A DNA stretch of 64,000 nucleotides, taken from assembly GCF_001718795.1 (NCBI RefSeq), contig NZ_CP013437.1:833685-897684 (forward strand), read 5' to 3'. Position numbers and translations under genes: made by a program. The notes under the pieces were generated by a model. It made no database searches. It saw only the letters and a program-made list of their open reading frames with translations, and had not been told where the DNA came from. Shown here in pieces: positions 50,127-60,024 of this stretch. Source of the DNA: Burkholderia latens (lineage in GTDB: Bacteria; Pseudomonadota; Gammaproteobacteria; Burkholderiales; Burkholderiaceae). Each line of letters starts with the position of its first letter. Within the stretch, counting starts at the first letter, position 1.

Positions 50127-52388
50127 CTATGCGTCGATCCGCTTTCTCAGCGCGTCGCCGGCGAACGGCATTTCCCGCATGCGCTGGCCGGTCGCATCGA
50201 AAATCGCGTTGGCCAGCGCACCCGCGGTCGGCCCCATCGACGCCTCGGCCGCGCCGAGAAACGGCGCGCCGGGGCGATTGACCAGGTGGACTTTCACGCT
50301 TTGCGGCGCGGCCGAGAAGCGCAGGATCGGATAGCTGCTCCAGTCGAAGCTGCGGATTCGCTCGGTGTCGTACTTCAGCGCCTCGTACAGCGTCCAGCTC
50401 GCTGCCTGCACGATGCCGCCTTCGATCTGGTTGCGGATGCCGTCCGGCGACACGACCTGGCCGGCGTCGACGGCGGCTTCCGCGCGCTCGAGCGTCACCT
50501 GGCCGGTTTCCGGCACGACCGAGACCTCGACGGCGATCGCGACGTACGCCATCAGGTTCTTGTACTTGCCGAATGCGAAGCCGACACCGCGATTGCGCGC
50601 ACGCGGCGGTCGCGGCCAGCCGAAGTGCGTCGCCGCGAGCCGGATCACCTGACGCGCACGATGGTCGTCCATGTGACGCAGCCGGAACTCCACCGGATCG
50701 ACGCCGGCCGCGTGCGCGAGTTCGTCCATGAAGCTCTCGATCGCCCAGATGTTGGTGTGTGCGCCGAGCGAGCGCATCGCCGACGTCTGCAGCGGCATCG
50801 TCGGCGAGAAGTTGTTGACGATGTGCTGGTTCGGCAGCGCATACAGCGGGATCGCGTTGCGGTCGGCGCCGCCTTCCGGTTGCAGCATCGGCGTCGACGG
50901 CGCCGGCACGAACGGCGGCTCGAGCATCCGCGCGGGCAGCAGCCGGCCGGCGTTGACGATCCGCTCGTTGTGCGAGCTGCTCCACAGCGCATAGTTCCAG
51001 TCGACGATGCGGCCGCTTGCATCGAGCGACGCGCTGATCTCGGTCACCATCGCGGGCGTGAAGTGATCCCACGTGTGCTCCTGTTCGCGCATCCACTGCA
51101 CGCGAATCGGCTTGCCCGGCATCGCGGCGGCGATCAGCGCCGCATGCGCGGCCGCATCGTCGGCGCCGTTGTGTCCATAGCAGCCGGATCCTTCGGTATG
51201 AATGCAGCGGATGCTCGCCTTCGGCATCGACAGCATCTCGGCAAGCGCGTCGCGCAGCGGGTAGACGCCCTGCGAGTGCGTCCATACGGTCATCGTCCCG
51301 TTCTCGAGATGCGCGACCGCACACGACGGTCCGATCGACCCGTGCAGCAGATAGTTCTTCAGGAACGTCGCGTTCAGCGTCTTCGCGGCCGGCGCGGTGG
51401 CCGCGTGCGTGTTCGCGATCTCGATGCGCTGCGTCGCGATCCGCTTCAGGTCCGCATGCACGGTGCCGCGATCGGGCAGCTTGCGGCCCGGCGACCAGCG
51501 GCAGCCGGCGGCGAGCGCGCGCTGCGCGACCACCGCCTGCCATTCGCCCTGTGCGACTACCGCGAGCATGCTGCCATTGCGCACGATCCGCACGACGCCC
51601 GGCAGCTTCAGGATCGCGGCCTCGTCGAACGACAGCAGCTTCGCTTCGTACACCGGCGGCATCACGACGCGCGCGTGCAACATGCCGGGCAGCTGCATGT
51701 CCTGTACGTAGCTGACGCCGCCCGTCACCTTGTTCGGGATGTCGACGCGCGGCAGCGACGTGCCGATCACGGCGAACGTCGCCGGGTTCTTCAGCGGCGA
51801 CGTCGGCGTCGCATTGCGGTGCAGATCGACGGTGCGGATCGCGTCGCCGTAGGTCATCGTGCGGCCGTCGGGCGCCTTGATCACCGCGTCCGCGGTCGTC
51901 AGCTTGCCCGGATCGACGCCGAAGCGTTTCGCCGCGCCTTCCACGAGCAACGCACGCACCTGCGCGGCCGCGTTCAGCAGCGCGGAGCCGCTGTCGGCCA
52001 TCGTGTGGCTGCCGGCGGTCAGGCCTTCGTCGGGCGATGCGCCGGTGTCGGCCGTCAGGAACGTGATCAGCGACGGCTTCATGTCGAGCTCCTCGGCGGC
52101 CACCTGAAGCAGCGCGGTGCGCACGCCGGTGCCGAGCTCGACCTTGCCGGTAAACACGGTGACCTTGCCGTCGGGCGCGATCTTGATCCACGCGTCGAGC
52201 AGCGGATTCGTCTTCAGGCTGCCGGCGAGCGCCTGCGTGGCTTTCGCGACGTGGACGGCGGCCCCTTCGTCGGCGATCACGAGCTGCGCGGCCGCGCGCG
52301 CGGCGGGCGCGAGCGTGAACGCGACGAACAGCGCGCCGGAGACGATGAAGTGCCGGCGGCTTTCGTCGATGTCGTCGTGATCATTCAT
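50127..52388 (-). CDS. Molybdopterin-binding subunit of an exported xanthine-dehydrogenase-family hydroxylase
   Basis: 753 residues. The N-terminus has a Tat-like signal (DESRRHFIVSGALFVAFTLA, Ala-rich cleavage site), so the enzyme is periplasmic. It then has the two-domain IorB/NicB-type Mo subunit: VELGTGVRTALLQVAAEEL, GSCY-type pterin loops (EGSGCYGHNGADDAAAHAAL) and the C-terminal GAAEASMGPTAGALANAI segment with the catalytic Glu candidate. The start overlaps the 2Fe-2S subunit stop by ATGA. With that subunit and the cytochrome c it would hydroxylate an aldehyde or N-heterocycle and pass electrons to the respiratory chain. Confidence 0.9.
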   Translation of the reverse strand: MNDHDDIDESRRHFIVSGALFVAFTLAPAARAAAQLVIADEGAAVHVAKATQALAGSLKTNPLLDAWIKIAPDGKVTVFTGKVELGTGVRTALLQVAAEELDMKPSLITFLTADTGASPDEGLTAGSHTMADSGSALLNAAAQVRALLVEGAAKRFGVDPGKLTTADAVIKAPDGRTMTYGDAIRTVDLHRNATPTSPLKNPATFAVIGTSLPRVDIPNKVTGGVSYVQDMQLPGMLHARVVMPPVYEAKLLSFDEAAILKLPGVVRIVRNGSMLAVVAQGEWQAVVAQRALAAGCRWSPGRKLPDRGTVHADLKRIATQRIEIANTHAATAPAAKTLNATFLKNYLLHGSIGPSCAVAHLENGTMTVWTHSQGVYPLRDALAEMLSMPKASIRCIHTEGSGCYGHNGADDAAAHAALIAAAMPGKPIRVQWMREQEHTWDHFTPAMVTEISASLDASGRIVDWNYALWSSSHNERIVNAGRLLPARMLEPPFVPAPSTPMLQPEGGADRNAIPLYALPNQHIVNNFSPTMPLQTSAMRSLGAHTNIWAIESFMDELAHAAGVDPVEFRLRHMDDHRARQVIRLAATHFGWPRPPRARNRGVGFAFGKYKNLMAYVAIAVEVSVVPETGQVTLERAEAAVDAGQVVSPDGIRNQIEGGIVQAASWTLYEALKYDTERIRSFDWSSYPILRFSAAPQSVKVHLVNRPGAPFLGAAEASMGPTAGALANAIFDATGQRMREMPFAGDALRKRIDA

Positions 52389-52888
52389 CACAGTGCCTTG
52401 CTGATCGTGACGGGAGCGGAAGCGGGTTCCGGCGCGGGCAGCCCGGCGACCGAGCGCACGGCCGCGAGTATCCGCATGTGCGTGCCGCAACGGCACAGGT
52501 TGGGTTCCATGTGCGTGCGCAACTCCTGCTCGGTCGGTTTCGGATTGCGTTCGAGCAATGCCTGCGCGCGCATGATCATCCCGGCGATGCAGTAACCGCA
52601 CTGTGCGGCCTGGTGCTCGATGAACGCACGCTGCAGCGGGCCGGGATGCTCGGCGGTTCCGAGGCTCTCGATAGTGCGCACGCTGCGCGAACCGACCGCG
52701 GCTACCGGCATCAGGCACGAGAACGCCGGCTTGCCGTCGACGATCACGGTGCAGGCGCCGCATTGTCCGAGGCCGCAGCCGAACTTCGCGCCATGCAGAT
52801 GCAGGTCGTTGCGCAGCGCGTACAGCAGCGGCGTGGACGGATCGATGTCCAGCGCGTGCCGCACGCCATTGACGGTGAGGGTGATCAT
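52388..52888 (-). CDS. 2Fe-2S subunit of the molybdenum hydroxylase
   Basis: 166 residues. An N-terminal plant-type 2Fe-2S site (CGLGQCGACTVIVDGKPAFSC) is followed by the helical second 2Fe-2S domain (CGYCIAGMIMRAQALLE and NLCRCGTH). This is the standard small subunit of IorA/NicA/CoxS type. The ATG overlaps the cytochrome c stop and its own stop overlaps the Mo subunit start, so the three are translationally coupled. It relays electrons from the Mo centre. Confidence 0.94.
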   Translation of the reverse strand: MITLTVNGVRHALDIDPSTPLLYALRNDLHLHGAKFGCGLGQCGACTVIVDGKPAFSCLMPVAAVGSRSVRTIESLGTAEHPGPLQRAFIEHQAAQCGYCIAGMIMRAQALLERNPKPTEQELRTHMEPNLCRCGTHMRILAAVRSVAGLPAPEPASAPVTISKAL

Positions 52889-54165
52889 CGTGCTGAGTCC
52901 TCTTTTCTGAGCTTCGCGGCCAGCGCTTCGGCGCCCGGCCATGCGGGACGATCGGTGTAGGTCTCGCGAACGTACGCGGCGAGATCGGCGATCTGCGCGT
53001 CGTCGTACTGATCGATGAACGACGGCATGTAGTTCAGCGTGTCCTCGCCGTGCCAGCCGATGCCGTTGAACATCATCTGGATCGCGTTGCGCGGCGTATC
53101 CGCGTTGACCGCCGTGCTGAACGCGAGCGTCGGCCGCTCGCCGATCGACTGCATCGGCGCGGCCGGCCCGTGGCACTGCGCGCACGACGCCTGGAACAGC
53201 ACCGCGCCGCGTTGCGCGGCCGGCGTCGTCGCGGCGCGTTCGACCGGATGCAAGACCGCACGCGCGTTCGCCGGCTTCTGGATCGACAGGATGTACGCGG
53301 CGATCGCCTCGACGTCCTCGGCCGGCACCGTCGCCAGGTCGCGCGTGACGGGCAGCATCGGCCCGGCCGCCGCGCCGTGCTCGCTCGCGCGGCCGGTGCG
53401 CAGATACGTGACGAGTTGCGCCTGCGTCCAGGGCCGCGCAGCCTGCGCGAGCGTATTGAGCGGCGGCGCTTCCCAGCCGTCGACGATCCCGCCGTCGAAT
53501 GCGCGGCCGCGTTGCTCGCCGCCGATCGCATTCAGCGGCGAGTGGCACGACGCGCAGTGGCCGAGCCCGTCGACGAGCATTTTTCCGCGGTTCCATTGCG
53601 CGGACTGCGCGGGATCCGGCTGATATGCGCCTTCGCGGAGGAACAGCACGTTCCAGAACGCCACCAGCGGCCGGAAGTTCAGCGGAAACACCAGGTCGTT
53701 GGCGGGCGTCGTCGCGCGCACCGGCGTGCGCGTCATCAGATACGCATAGGCGGCGGCGATGTCGTCGTCCGACATTCGCGTGAAGTGAATGTACGGAAAC
53801 GCCGGGTAGAGCGGCTGGCCATTGCGCCCGATGCCGGTGCGCAGCGCACGCGCGAATGCGTCGCGCGACCAGCGGCCGATGCCGGTGTCCGGATCCGGCG
53901 TGATGTTCGTTGCATATATGGTGCCGAACGGCGTCGCGAGCGGCAGGCCGCCCGCGAACGGCTTGCCGTCCTTCGCGGTGTGGCACACGACGCAGTCGCC
54001 GAGCGCGACGACGCGCGCGCCGGCACGCACCAGCTGCGGGTCGAACGATGCGGCGGCCGGCGGATCGATCGGCGCGATCGATGGACGGACCGCGATGGCG
54101 ATCGCAACTGCGAGGCCCGCGAGCGCGATGCCCGCCGCGCCGAACCAGAGTCGTTCGTGCTTCAT
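52885..54165 (-). CDS. Triheme cytochrome c subunit (membrane-anchored)
   Basis: 426 residues from ATG 54165. One N-terminal membrane helix (LWFGAAGIALAGLAVAIAIA) is followed by three c-type heme sites CVVCH, CASCH and CAQCH, each with a downstream Met ligand candidate, as in the cytochrome c subunits of alcohol/aldehyde dehydrogenases and of NicB-like hydroxylases. It is the first gene of the cytochrome-2Fe2S-Mo operon and would deliver electrons to quinone or an oxidase in the inner membrane. Confidence 0.92.
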   Translation of the reverse strand: MKHERLWFGAAGIALAGLAVAIAIAVRPSIAPIDPPAAASFDPQLVRAGARVVALGDCVVCHTAKDGKPFAGGLPLATPFGTIYATNITPDPDTGIGRWSRDAFARALRTGIGRNGQPLYPAFPYIHFTRMSDDDIAAAYAYLMTRTPVRATTPANDLVFPLNFRPLVAFWNVLFLREGAYQPDPAQSAQWNRGKMLVDGLGHCASCHSPLNAIGGEQRGRAFDGGIVDGWEAPPLNTLAQAARPWTQAQLVTYLRTGRASEHGAAAGPMLPVTRDLATVPAEDVEAIAAYILSIQKPANARAVLHPVERAATTPAAQRGAVLFQASCAQCHGPAAPMQSIGERPTLAFSTAVNADTPRNAIQMMFNGIGWHGEDTLNYMPSFIDQYDDAQIADLAAYVRETYTDRPAWPGAEALAAKLRKEDSAR

Positions 54166-54442
54166 GCGCGCTCCACGCGAAACGGTGCACCGCACGTTGC
54201 ACGATGCGCGTATCGGCCATCGTGCGTGGGCCGGGCCGGCCGCGAACGCGTTGCAGCGCGGGGGGGATTGGCAACAGGGGTCAAGTCGTCACTCCGACAA
54301 TCGAAATGGCGCACAGGCACGGGGCCTGTACGCTCGCTCATGCAACCAGTCTACGCAGACGTCGGCATCCTTTCCTGAAACGGGGCTGAAACGTTCTGAA
54401 CGGCGTCCGGCCCGGGGTCCGGTCGTACGCGGCACGCATGCA

Positions 54443-55570
54443 CTAGATCCGCAGCAGCCGGCCCGCGTTGCCGCCGAGCACCATTGCGCGCTGATCGGCC
54501 GGAAGGTTCAGCCGGTCGAGAAAGCGCACCGGTTGCTCGTAGCCCATGTCGAAGCAATAGTCGCTGCCGAGCACGAGGCGGTCGATGCCCACGTTGTCGA
54601 TCAGGAAGTTGAGCACCGGCGCCGAGTGGGACACCGTGTCGTAGCTGAAGCGCCGCAGATAGCTGCTCGGCTTTTGCGCGAGCCGGCGCGTTTCCGGCCG
54701 CACGGTCCAGCCTGCGTCCAGGCGGCCGGCGAGGATCGGCAGCGCGCCGCCGGCATGCGGCAGCGTGAAGTGCAGCGCCGGGTGACGATCGAGCACGCCG
54801 CCGAGGATCAGATGCGAACCGGCGATCGCCGTATCGAACGGGTTGCCGAGCAGGTTGCTGAGATAGAAATCCCCGAGGCGCGCACCGCCGACGGTTTGCT
54901 GCGGATGCAGGAACACCGGCAGCCCGAGCTGCTCGATGCGCGCGAACACCGGCGCGAACCGCGGATCGTCGAGGTCGCGGTTGTCGATGTTGGTGCCCAT
55001 GTACACGCCGCGCACGCCCGGCAGCGCCGCCGCGTGCTCGAGCTCGTCGATCGCGTCGGTCGCATCGAGCATCGGCAGCGTCGCAAGTACGACGAAGCGG
55101 GCCGGATGCCGCTGATGCACGCGCGACGCGGAGGTATTCCAGGCGCGCGCCAGTTTCGCGTTGAACGGCCGGTCGCCCCAGTACGCCATCGGCACGCTCA
55201 GCGACAGTGCCTGCACGTCGACGCCGGAAGCATCCATGTCGGCGAGCCGCGCATCGACGTCGATGAATTTCATCGGCAGCGGCCCGAGGCCGCCGGCCGG
55301 CGTGCGGAACGTGAATGTCGTGTCGTCGCACGCGAATGCGCCGCCGAACCGCTTGCCTTCGCCACCGACGAGATTGCAGAAGCTTTCGGGGTAATAGTGC
55401 GCGTGGATGTCGATCGAGCGCGGGCGGGCGGCCGACGCAGCCGAAGCGGACGAGCCGGAGGCCCGTTCCACGGCCGCCGCCGGGCGTCCCGCAACGGCGG
55501 CGCCGGCGAGTGCGGCGAATGCGCCGAGCACACGGCGCCGCCCGTTTGACATGCAGCAGAAACAGGTCAT
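54443..55570 (-). CDS. Exported ACMSD-like amidohydrolase (amidohydrolase-2 family)
   Basis: 375 residues. Tat-type signal ([20 protein letters not shown]) preceded by an unusual Cys-rich start (MTCFCC). The TIM barrel has the metal motif His-x-His ([10 protein letters not shown]), central His (FLHPQQT), LPHAGGALP and the catalytic Asp in [14 protein letters not shown], as in 2-amino-3-carboxymuconate-6-semialdehyde decarboxylase relatives. Start overlaps the symporter stop by ATGA. It probably decarboxylates or hydrolyses an aromatic-type acid. Confidence 0.87.
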   Translation of the reverse strand: MTCFCCMSNGRRRVLGAFAALAGAAVAGRPAAAVERASGSSASAASAARPRSIDIHAHYYPESFCNLVGGEGKRFGGAFACDDTTFTFRTPAGGLGPLPMKFIDVDARLADMDASGVDVQALSLSVPMAYWGDRPFNAKLARAWNTSASRVHQRHPARFVVLATLPMLDATDAIDELEHAAALPGVRGVYMGTNIDNRDLDDPRFAPVFARIEQLGLPVFLHPQQTVGGARLGDFYLSNLLGNPFDTAIAGSHLILGGVLDRHPALHFTLPHAGGALPILAGRLDAGWTVRPETRRLAQKPSSYLRRFSYDTVSHSAPVLNFLIDNVGIDRLVLGSDYCFDMGYEQPVRFLDRLNLPADQRAMVLGGNAGRLLRI

Positions 55571-57255
55571 CGGATCGTCTCCAGGTCGTGATTGTCGTGT
55601 TGGCGCGCGCCGTGGCGCGGCAGGATGCCGAGCTCGCATTCGACGAGCTGCGTGTCGAACAGCGCGCGCTCGCGTCGCGCGCGGGCCGAGCCGTCGGTGA
55701 CCGACACCGCGACGATCGCGACGAATGCCGCAGCCATCGAGAACAGCGCCGGATATTCGTACGGATAGGGCGCCTGCGCATGGCCGAGCACCTGCACCCA
55801 TACGGTCGGGCTCAGCACGGTGAGCGCGACCGCGGTGACGAGGCCGACCGTGCCGCCGATCACCGCGCCACGCGTCGTCAGGCCGCGCCAGTAGATCGAG
55901 AGCAGCAGCACCGGGAAGTTCGAGCTGGCCGCGATCGAGAATGTCAGGCTGACGATGAACGCGATGTTCTGCTTCTCGAACGCGATGCCGAGTACGATCG
56001 CGAGCACGCCGAGCACCAGCGTCGTCGCGCGTGCGACGCGCATTTCGTCGCGGTCGGTCGCACGGCCGCGGCGCAGCACGTTCGCGTAGAGGTCGTGCGA
56101 GATCGCGGACGAGCCGGCGAGCGTGAGCCCGGCGACCACGGCGAGAATCGTCGAGAACGCGACCGCGCAGATGAACCCCAGAAACAGGTTGCCGCCCACC
56201 GCGTGCGCGAGGTGGATCGCGACCATGTTCGCGCCGCCGGCGACCGCCCCCGATGCATCGCGATACCGCGGGTCCGCCGCGACGAGTGCGATCGCGCCGA
56301 AGCCGATCACGATGATCAGCGCATAGCCGGCGCCGACGATCCCCGTTGCGTGAAGGATGCTCTTGCGCGCTGCGCCCACGTCGCGGACCGTGAAGAAGCG
56401 CATCAGGATATGCGGCAGGCCGGCCGTGCCGAAGATCAGCGCGAGCCCGAGCGACACCGCGGACACCGGGTCGGACACGAGGCCGCCCGGCCGCATGATC
56501 GCCGCGTGCTTCGGATGGACGAGCAGTGCCTGCGCGAACAGCGCGTCGAGGCTGAAGCCGAAGCGGCTCAGCACCATGAGCGCCATGAATGCCGCGCCGG
56601 CAAGCAGCAGCACCGCCTTGACGATCTGGATCCACGTGGTCGCCAGCATGCCGCCGAAGAACACGTAGATCACCATCAGCACGCCGACGATGACCACCGC
56701 GACCGTGTAGTTCAGCCCGAACAGCAGCTCCACGAGCTTGCCTGCACCGACCATCTGCGACACCAGGTAGAGCAGCACGATCACGATCGAGCTCGACGCC
56801 GCGAACGCGCGGATCGGCCGTTGCTGCAGCCGGTAAGACACGACGTCGGCGAACGTGTACTTGCCGAGATTGCGCAACGGCTCCGCGATCAGGAACAGGA
56901 TGATCGGCCAGCTCGCGAGAAAGCCGACCGAATAGATCAACCCGTCGTAACCGCTCGTGAACACGAGCGCCGAGATGCCGAGCAGCGATGCGGCCGACAT
57001 GTAGTCGCCCGCGATCGCCCAGCCGTTCTGGAACGCGGTGATGCGGCCGCCGGCCGCGTAATGATCGGCGACGCTGTGGTTCTGGCGGGCCGCCCAGCGC
57101 GTGATGACGAGCGTCGACGCGACGAACAGCATGAACATGCCGATGGCGACCGGATTGTGCGCGTGCGCGAGCGGCGCGGCGCCGGCCGCCCACGCCGGCG
57201 CCGCGGCGGCCGTGGCTGCAGCCGCAGCGAGGATGACGGCGACGATGCGCTTCAT
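55567..57255 (-). CDS. actP: ActP-type cation/monocarboxylate symporter
   Basis: 562 residues, closely following E. coli ActP along its length: [72 protein letters not shown] and the PYEYPALFS ending. Signal-like N-terminus then about 13 hydrophobic segments. It is paired with a YjcH homologue upstream, as in E. coli. It would import acetate or another short monocarboxylate. Here it is coupled to an ACMSD-like enzyme instead of acetyl-CoA synthetase, so the imported acid may be different. Confidence 0.9.
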   Translation of the reverse strand: MKRIVAVILAAAAATAAAAPAWAAGAAPLAHAHNPVAIGMFMLFVASTLVITRWAARQNHSVADHYAAGGRITAFQNGWAIAGDYMSAASLLGISALVFTSGYDGLIYSVGFLASWPIILFLIAEPLRNLGKYTFADVVSYRLQQRPIRAFAASSSIVIVLLYLVSQMVGAGKLVELLFGLNYTVAVVIVGVLMVIYVFFGGMLATTWIQIVKAVLLLAGAAFMALMVLSRFGFSLDALFAQALLVHPKHAAIMRPGGLVSDPVSAVSLGLALIFGTAGLPHILMRFFTVRDVGAARKSILHATGIVGAGYALIIVIGFGAIALVAADPRYRDASGAVAGGANMVAIHLAHAVGGNLFLGFICAVAFSTILAVVAGLTLAGSSAISHDLYANVLRRGRATDRDEMRVARATTLVLGVLAIVLGIAFEKQNIAFIVSLTFSIAASSNFPVLLLSIYWRGLTTRGAVIGGTVGLVTAVALTVLSPTVWVQVLGHAQAPYPYEYPALFSMAAAFVAIVAVSVTDGSARARRERALFDTQLVECELGILPRHGARQHDNHDLETIR

Positions 57256-57611
57256 TGGCCGCCTCCGTCGCGAAGCGAGGCGACACGCGCGTCGTGCACC
57301 GAATTCGCGCGCCATACGTACAGCGCGACGAGCGCGAACGTCGCGACGAACATGCCGAAGCCGGCCGGAATCCCCCACGTGGTCGCGCGGCCCGGCGCGA
57401 TCGGCCGGCCGAGCCATGCCGGCGCGAACGCCAGCGACAGGATGAACGCGAAATAGAGCGCGAGCATCACGGCGGTCAGCGACCACGCGAATCGCCTCCT
57501 GCGTTTGACGAGGTCGCGCAGGCGCGGATCGCGCAGCAGCGGATGCGGGGCAGCGGCGGGCACATCGGGGGCGGGCGCGTGACCGGGGGCGGCCGGAATC
57601 GAGCGGTTCAC
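57252..57611 (-). CDS. yjcH: YjcH-like DUF485 membrane protein
   Basis: 119 residues. About 35 non-conserved Pro-rich residues, then the DUF485 core: [39 protein letters not shown], two membrane helices and [10 protein letters not shown]. It is the standard partner of ActP and overlaps its start by 4 bases (ATGA). Role in the transporter is not known in detail; probably assembly or regulation. Confidence 0.88.
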   Translation of the reverse strand: MNRSIPAAPGHAPAPDVPAAAPHPLLRDPRLRDLVKRRRRFAWSLTAVMLALYFAFILSLAFAPAWLGRPIAPGRATTWGIPAGFGMFVATFALVALYVWRANSVHDARVASLRDGGGQ

Positions 57612-57683
57612 GGTGTCTCCTTGTCGGTATTGGGCAGGGCGCGATGCGGCGGCGCCGCACGTCGTGCGAGGGCGCGCCAGCGT

Positions 57684-58907
57684 TCAGAATCGGGGTGGCA
57701 CGGCGGTTTCACGCATCACGACTTCCGGCGTCCGGTAGCGCTCGGCCATCGCGCGTTCGGTGTCGTCCTTCAGTTGCGCCTGCATGTATGCGCCGAGATG
57801 GCGTGCGTGCTGCACGATCGCCGCGCCGAATGCGGTGCGCGCGTCGCTGTATGCGTGCAGCGCGTCGAACGTATCGGCGTGCGCGGCCAGCGCGCCGACG
57901 AGCGCCATCGCGTCGCCGGCCGCCTTCGTGACGCCCATCCCGCAATGCGGCCGTGCGACGAAGGCGGCGTCGCCGAGCAGCGCGACGCGGCCGAACGCCA
58001 TGCGCGGCACCTCGAGGTCGTAGATCGGCTGGAACAGCGGCTGCGCGGCGCGCGACACGACTTCCGCGAACTGCGGCGCGAGCAATGCATGCGCGGCGTC
58101 CTCCAGGTCGTCGAGCACGTCGCGGCGGATCAGCGTCGGCGGAATGCCGGCCGGCCACAGCTTGCCGGTCGCATCGGTGAGCAGGTTCGGCAGGTCGGTG
58201 TCCTCGCGGGTCGCGCGATACCAGACGAAGTTGTAGCGGCGCTCGCCGGGCTGCGTGCTGTTGTGCTGGCCCGCGACCGGGTAACCGAGGATCTGCTCGT
58301 GCGGCGGCAGGCCGAACGCGAACTTGCCGAACAGCGCCGCATGCGTGCGATCGGACAGCTCGCGCTCGTCGACGAGGCCGCGCCACGCGACATAGCCCGC
58401 GTACTGCAGGCGTGCGTCCGGCAGCAATCGTTCGCGGATCGCCGAACGGAAGCCGTCTGCCGCGACGACCAGATCGGCGTGCACGACGGAGCCGTCGGCC
58501 AGCGTGAGCGTCGCGCGCTCGGGGCCGTCCGCGACGTCGGCGACGACCGCCCCCGCGTGATGGTGCTGGTCCGGCAGCGCGGCGCGCAGCACGTGATACA
58601 TCTTGCTCCATGCGGTGAGCGTCTGCGGCAATGGCCGCTCGGACGCGAGCGAGCCGTCCTGCGCGAGCGTCACGCGCGATTCGACGTTCACGCCGATCGA
58701 TGCGTCGATGCGCACGCCGGCCGCGCGCAGCACGTCGAACAGCTCCGGGTGCGTGACGATGCCGGCGCCGCGGCCGGACAGCGCATCGGGCACGCGTTCG
58801 AACACGTCCACGTCCCAGCCGTTGCGCAGCAGCAGGTTCGCGGCGAACAGGCCGCCCAGCGAGCCGCCGACGATGGCGGCCTTGCGATTCTTCGAAAGGG
58901 GGCTCAT
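57684..58907 (-). CDS. FAD-dependent monooxygenase, 2,6-dihydroxypyridine hydroxylase-like (copy 2)
   Basis: 407 residues from ATG 58907 (ATG 58919 would overlap the upstream stop; GGAG favours 58907). FAD motif [24 protein letters not shown] motif ADGFRSAIR and GD motif [38 protein letters not shown] is shared with the copy at 27675. It is the second gene of a VOC-monooxygenase operon behind tandem TTATCG operators. Likely a ring hydroxylase for a pyridine- or phenol-type substrate. Confidence 0.88.
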   Translation of the reverse strand: MSPLSKNRKAAIVGGSLGGLFAANLLLRNGWDVDVFERVPDALSGRGAGIVTHPELFDVLRAAGVRIDASIGVNVESRVTLAQDGSLASERPLPQTLTAWSKMYHVLRAALPDQHHHAGAVVADVADGPERATLTLADGSVVHADLVVAADGFRSAIRERLLPDARLQYAGYVAWRGLVDERELSDRTHAALFGKFAFGLPPHEQILGYPVAGQHNSTQPGERRYNFVWYRATREDTDLPNLLTDATGKLWPAGIPPTLIRRDVLDDLEDAAHALLAPQFAEVVSRAAQPLFQPIYDLEVPRMAFGRVALLGDAAFVARPHCGMGVTKAAGDAMALVGALAAHADTFDALHAYSDARTAFGAAIVQHARHLGAYMQAQLKDDTERAMAERYRTPEVVMRETAVPPRF

Positions 58908-58908
58908 G

Positions 58909-59382
58909 TCACGCTCCATTGGCAGTGGCGGCCGTACGCGGCATCTCGAGGCCGGCGACCTCGGCGGCCGGGTAGTTCAGTTCGATCGTCACGCCCGATG
59001 GATCCTCGATGAAAACCTGATGCAGGCCGAGGCTCGGCACGGTGCGGTCGCGCCATGCGATGCCCTCGGCGCGCAGCGTGCGCCACATCGCCTCGACGCC
59101 GGTCGCGAGGAACGCGATGTGGTCGATGGCGCCGGTGCCCGACGGCGGCACGGTCTTGTCGCCGAGATAGGCGGCCAGCCCGTGCGGATCGGCCGGGTCG
59201 AGGCCGATCAGGTGGACGGTGCCGTAGTCGGCTTCGTCGTCGCCGGCGTACAGCCACGCACCCGGAAAATCGAACGGCGGGCGGTAGCCGCGCCTGAAAC
59301 CGAGTACACGTTCGTAGAAGCGGCACGACCTTTCGAGATCGGGCGTGCGGATCGAGTAGTGCGCGAGTCGCGAGACAGGCAT
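58909..59382 (-). CDS. VOC-family (glyoxalase/extradiol dioxygenase-like) protein
   Basis: 157 residues, one VOC unit pair: first metal-site His in LAHYSIRTPDLERSCRFYERVLG, a second in IDHIAFLATGVEAMWRTLRA and C-terminal Glu in GVTIELNYPA. This layout is like methylmalonyl-CoA epimerase or single-ring dioxygenase relatives. One base separates its stop from the monooxygenase ATG. An operator pair starts 15 bases before its own ATG. It may open or isomerise the product of the monooxygenase; this is inference. Confidence 0.86.
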   Translation of the reverse strand: MPVSRLAHYSIRTPDLERSCRFYERVLGFRRGYRPPFDFPGAWLYAGDDEADYGTVHLIGLDPADPHGLAAYLGDKTVPPSGTGAIDHIAFLATGVEAMWRTLRAEGIAWRDRTVPSLGLHQVFIEDPSGVTIELNYPAAEVAGLEMPRTAATANGA

Positions 59383-59396
59383 GGCGGACCTCTTGT

Positions 59397-59425
59397 TTAT
59401 CGAAGGATAAGTTATCGTTCGATAA
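59397..59425. promoter_or_regulatory. Tandem operators TTATCG-N2-SGATAA
   Basis: Two adjacent 14-bp inverted repeats, TTATCG-AA-GGATAA (59397-59410, one mismatch) and TTATCG-TT-CGATAA (59412-59425, perfect), one base apart and just upstream of the VOC gene. A repressor bound here would block transcription or initiation. The same half-site and spacing occur 33 bases before the TetR gene at 29828. Confidence 0.65.
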
Positions 59426-59527
59426 ATTCTAGGCGGAAGAACCGCGCGGCGTAAAGCCGGGATCGAGCCGTGTTAACCCTTGGTCCGGAACGGGGGACGA
59501 ATCACGTAACGTCCGGCGCCGATCGCG

Positions 59528-59800
59528 TCACGTCGGGATCTCGCCGGCGACGACTTCGTCCTCATAGCACCAGATCCAGCGCTCGCCGGGTTCGATCGAC
59601 CGGACGAGCCGGTGTCCGGTTGCGCTGAAATGCCGGCTCGCGTGGCGATTGGGCGACGAATCGCAGCAGCCGACGTGTCCGCAGATCAGGCACATTCGCA
59701 AATGCACCCAGCGGCTGCCGGATTTCACGCATTCCTCGCAAGTGTCTTCGTCGGTGTGCAGCACGCGTGCATCGTCGAGATGCGTACAGGCATTGGCCAT
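59528..59800 (-). CDS. UBP-type zinc-finger protein
   Basis: 90 residues from ATG 59800 (GGAG 7 bases upstream). It is a single ZnF-UBP domain with the expected ligands: CTHLDDA, CEECVKSGSRWVHLRMCLICGHVGCCDSSP, RHASRHFSATGHRLV and the final WCYED. In eukaryotes this fold binds ubiquitin C-termini; in bacteria it occurs alone and its role is unknown. It is divergent from the flavoprotein at 60025, a pairing often seen in bacteria. Confidence 0.87.
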   Translation of the reverse strand: MANACTHLDDARVLHTDEDTCEECVKSGSRWVHLRMCLICGHVGCCDSSPNRHASRHFSATGHRLVRSIEPGERWIWCYEDEVVAGEIPT

Positions 59801-60024
59801 CGTGGGCTCCGGTGCCGGCGCGGGGCTCAATGCTTGCGGCGCGGCCGGTGCGATGCCGCAAGCGGGACGGATAAGCGGCATTGTGCGGCGTCGTGGCGCA
59901 GCCGCACCTTAATTGTTGTGAATTCGCGCGTGCAGCGGATGTGCGCGGCGTAGAGTCGCGAGTGCGTCCGGACGCATGGCGTCGGCAGGACCGCATTCGA
60001 CATCGACATCCTCGGGAGGCGCTC

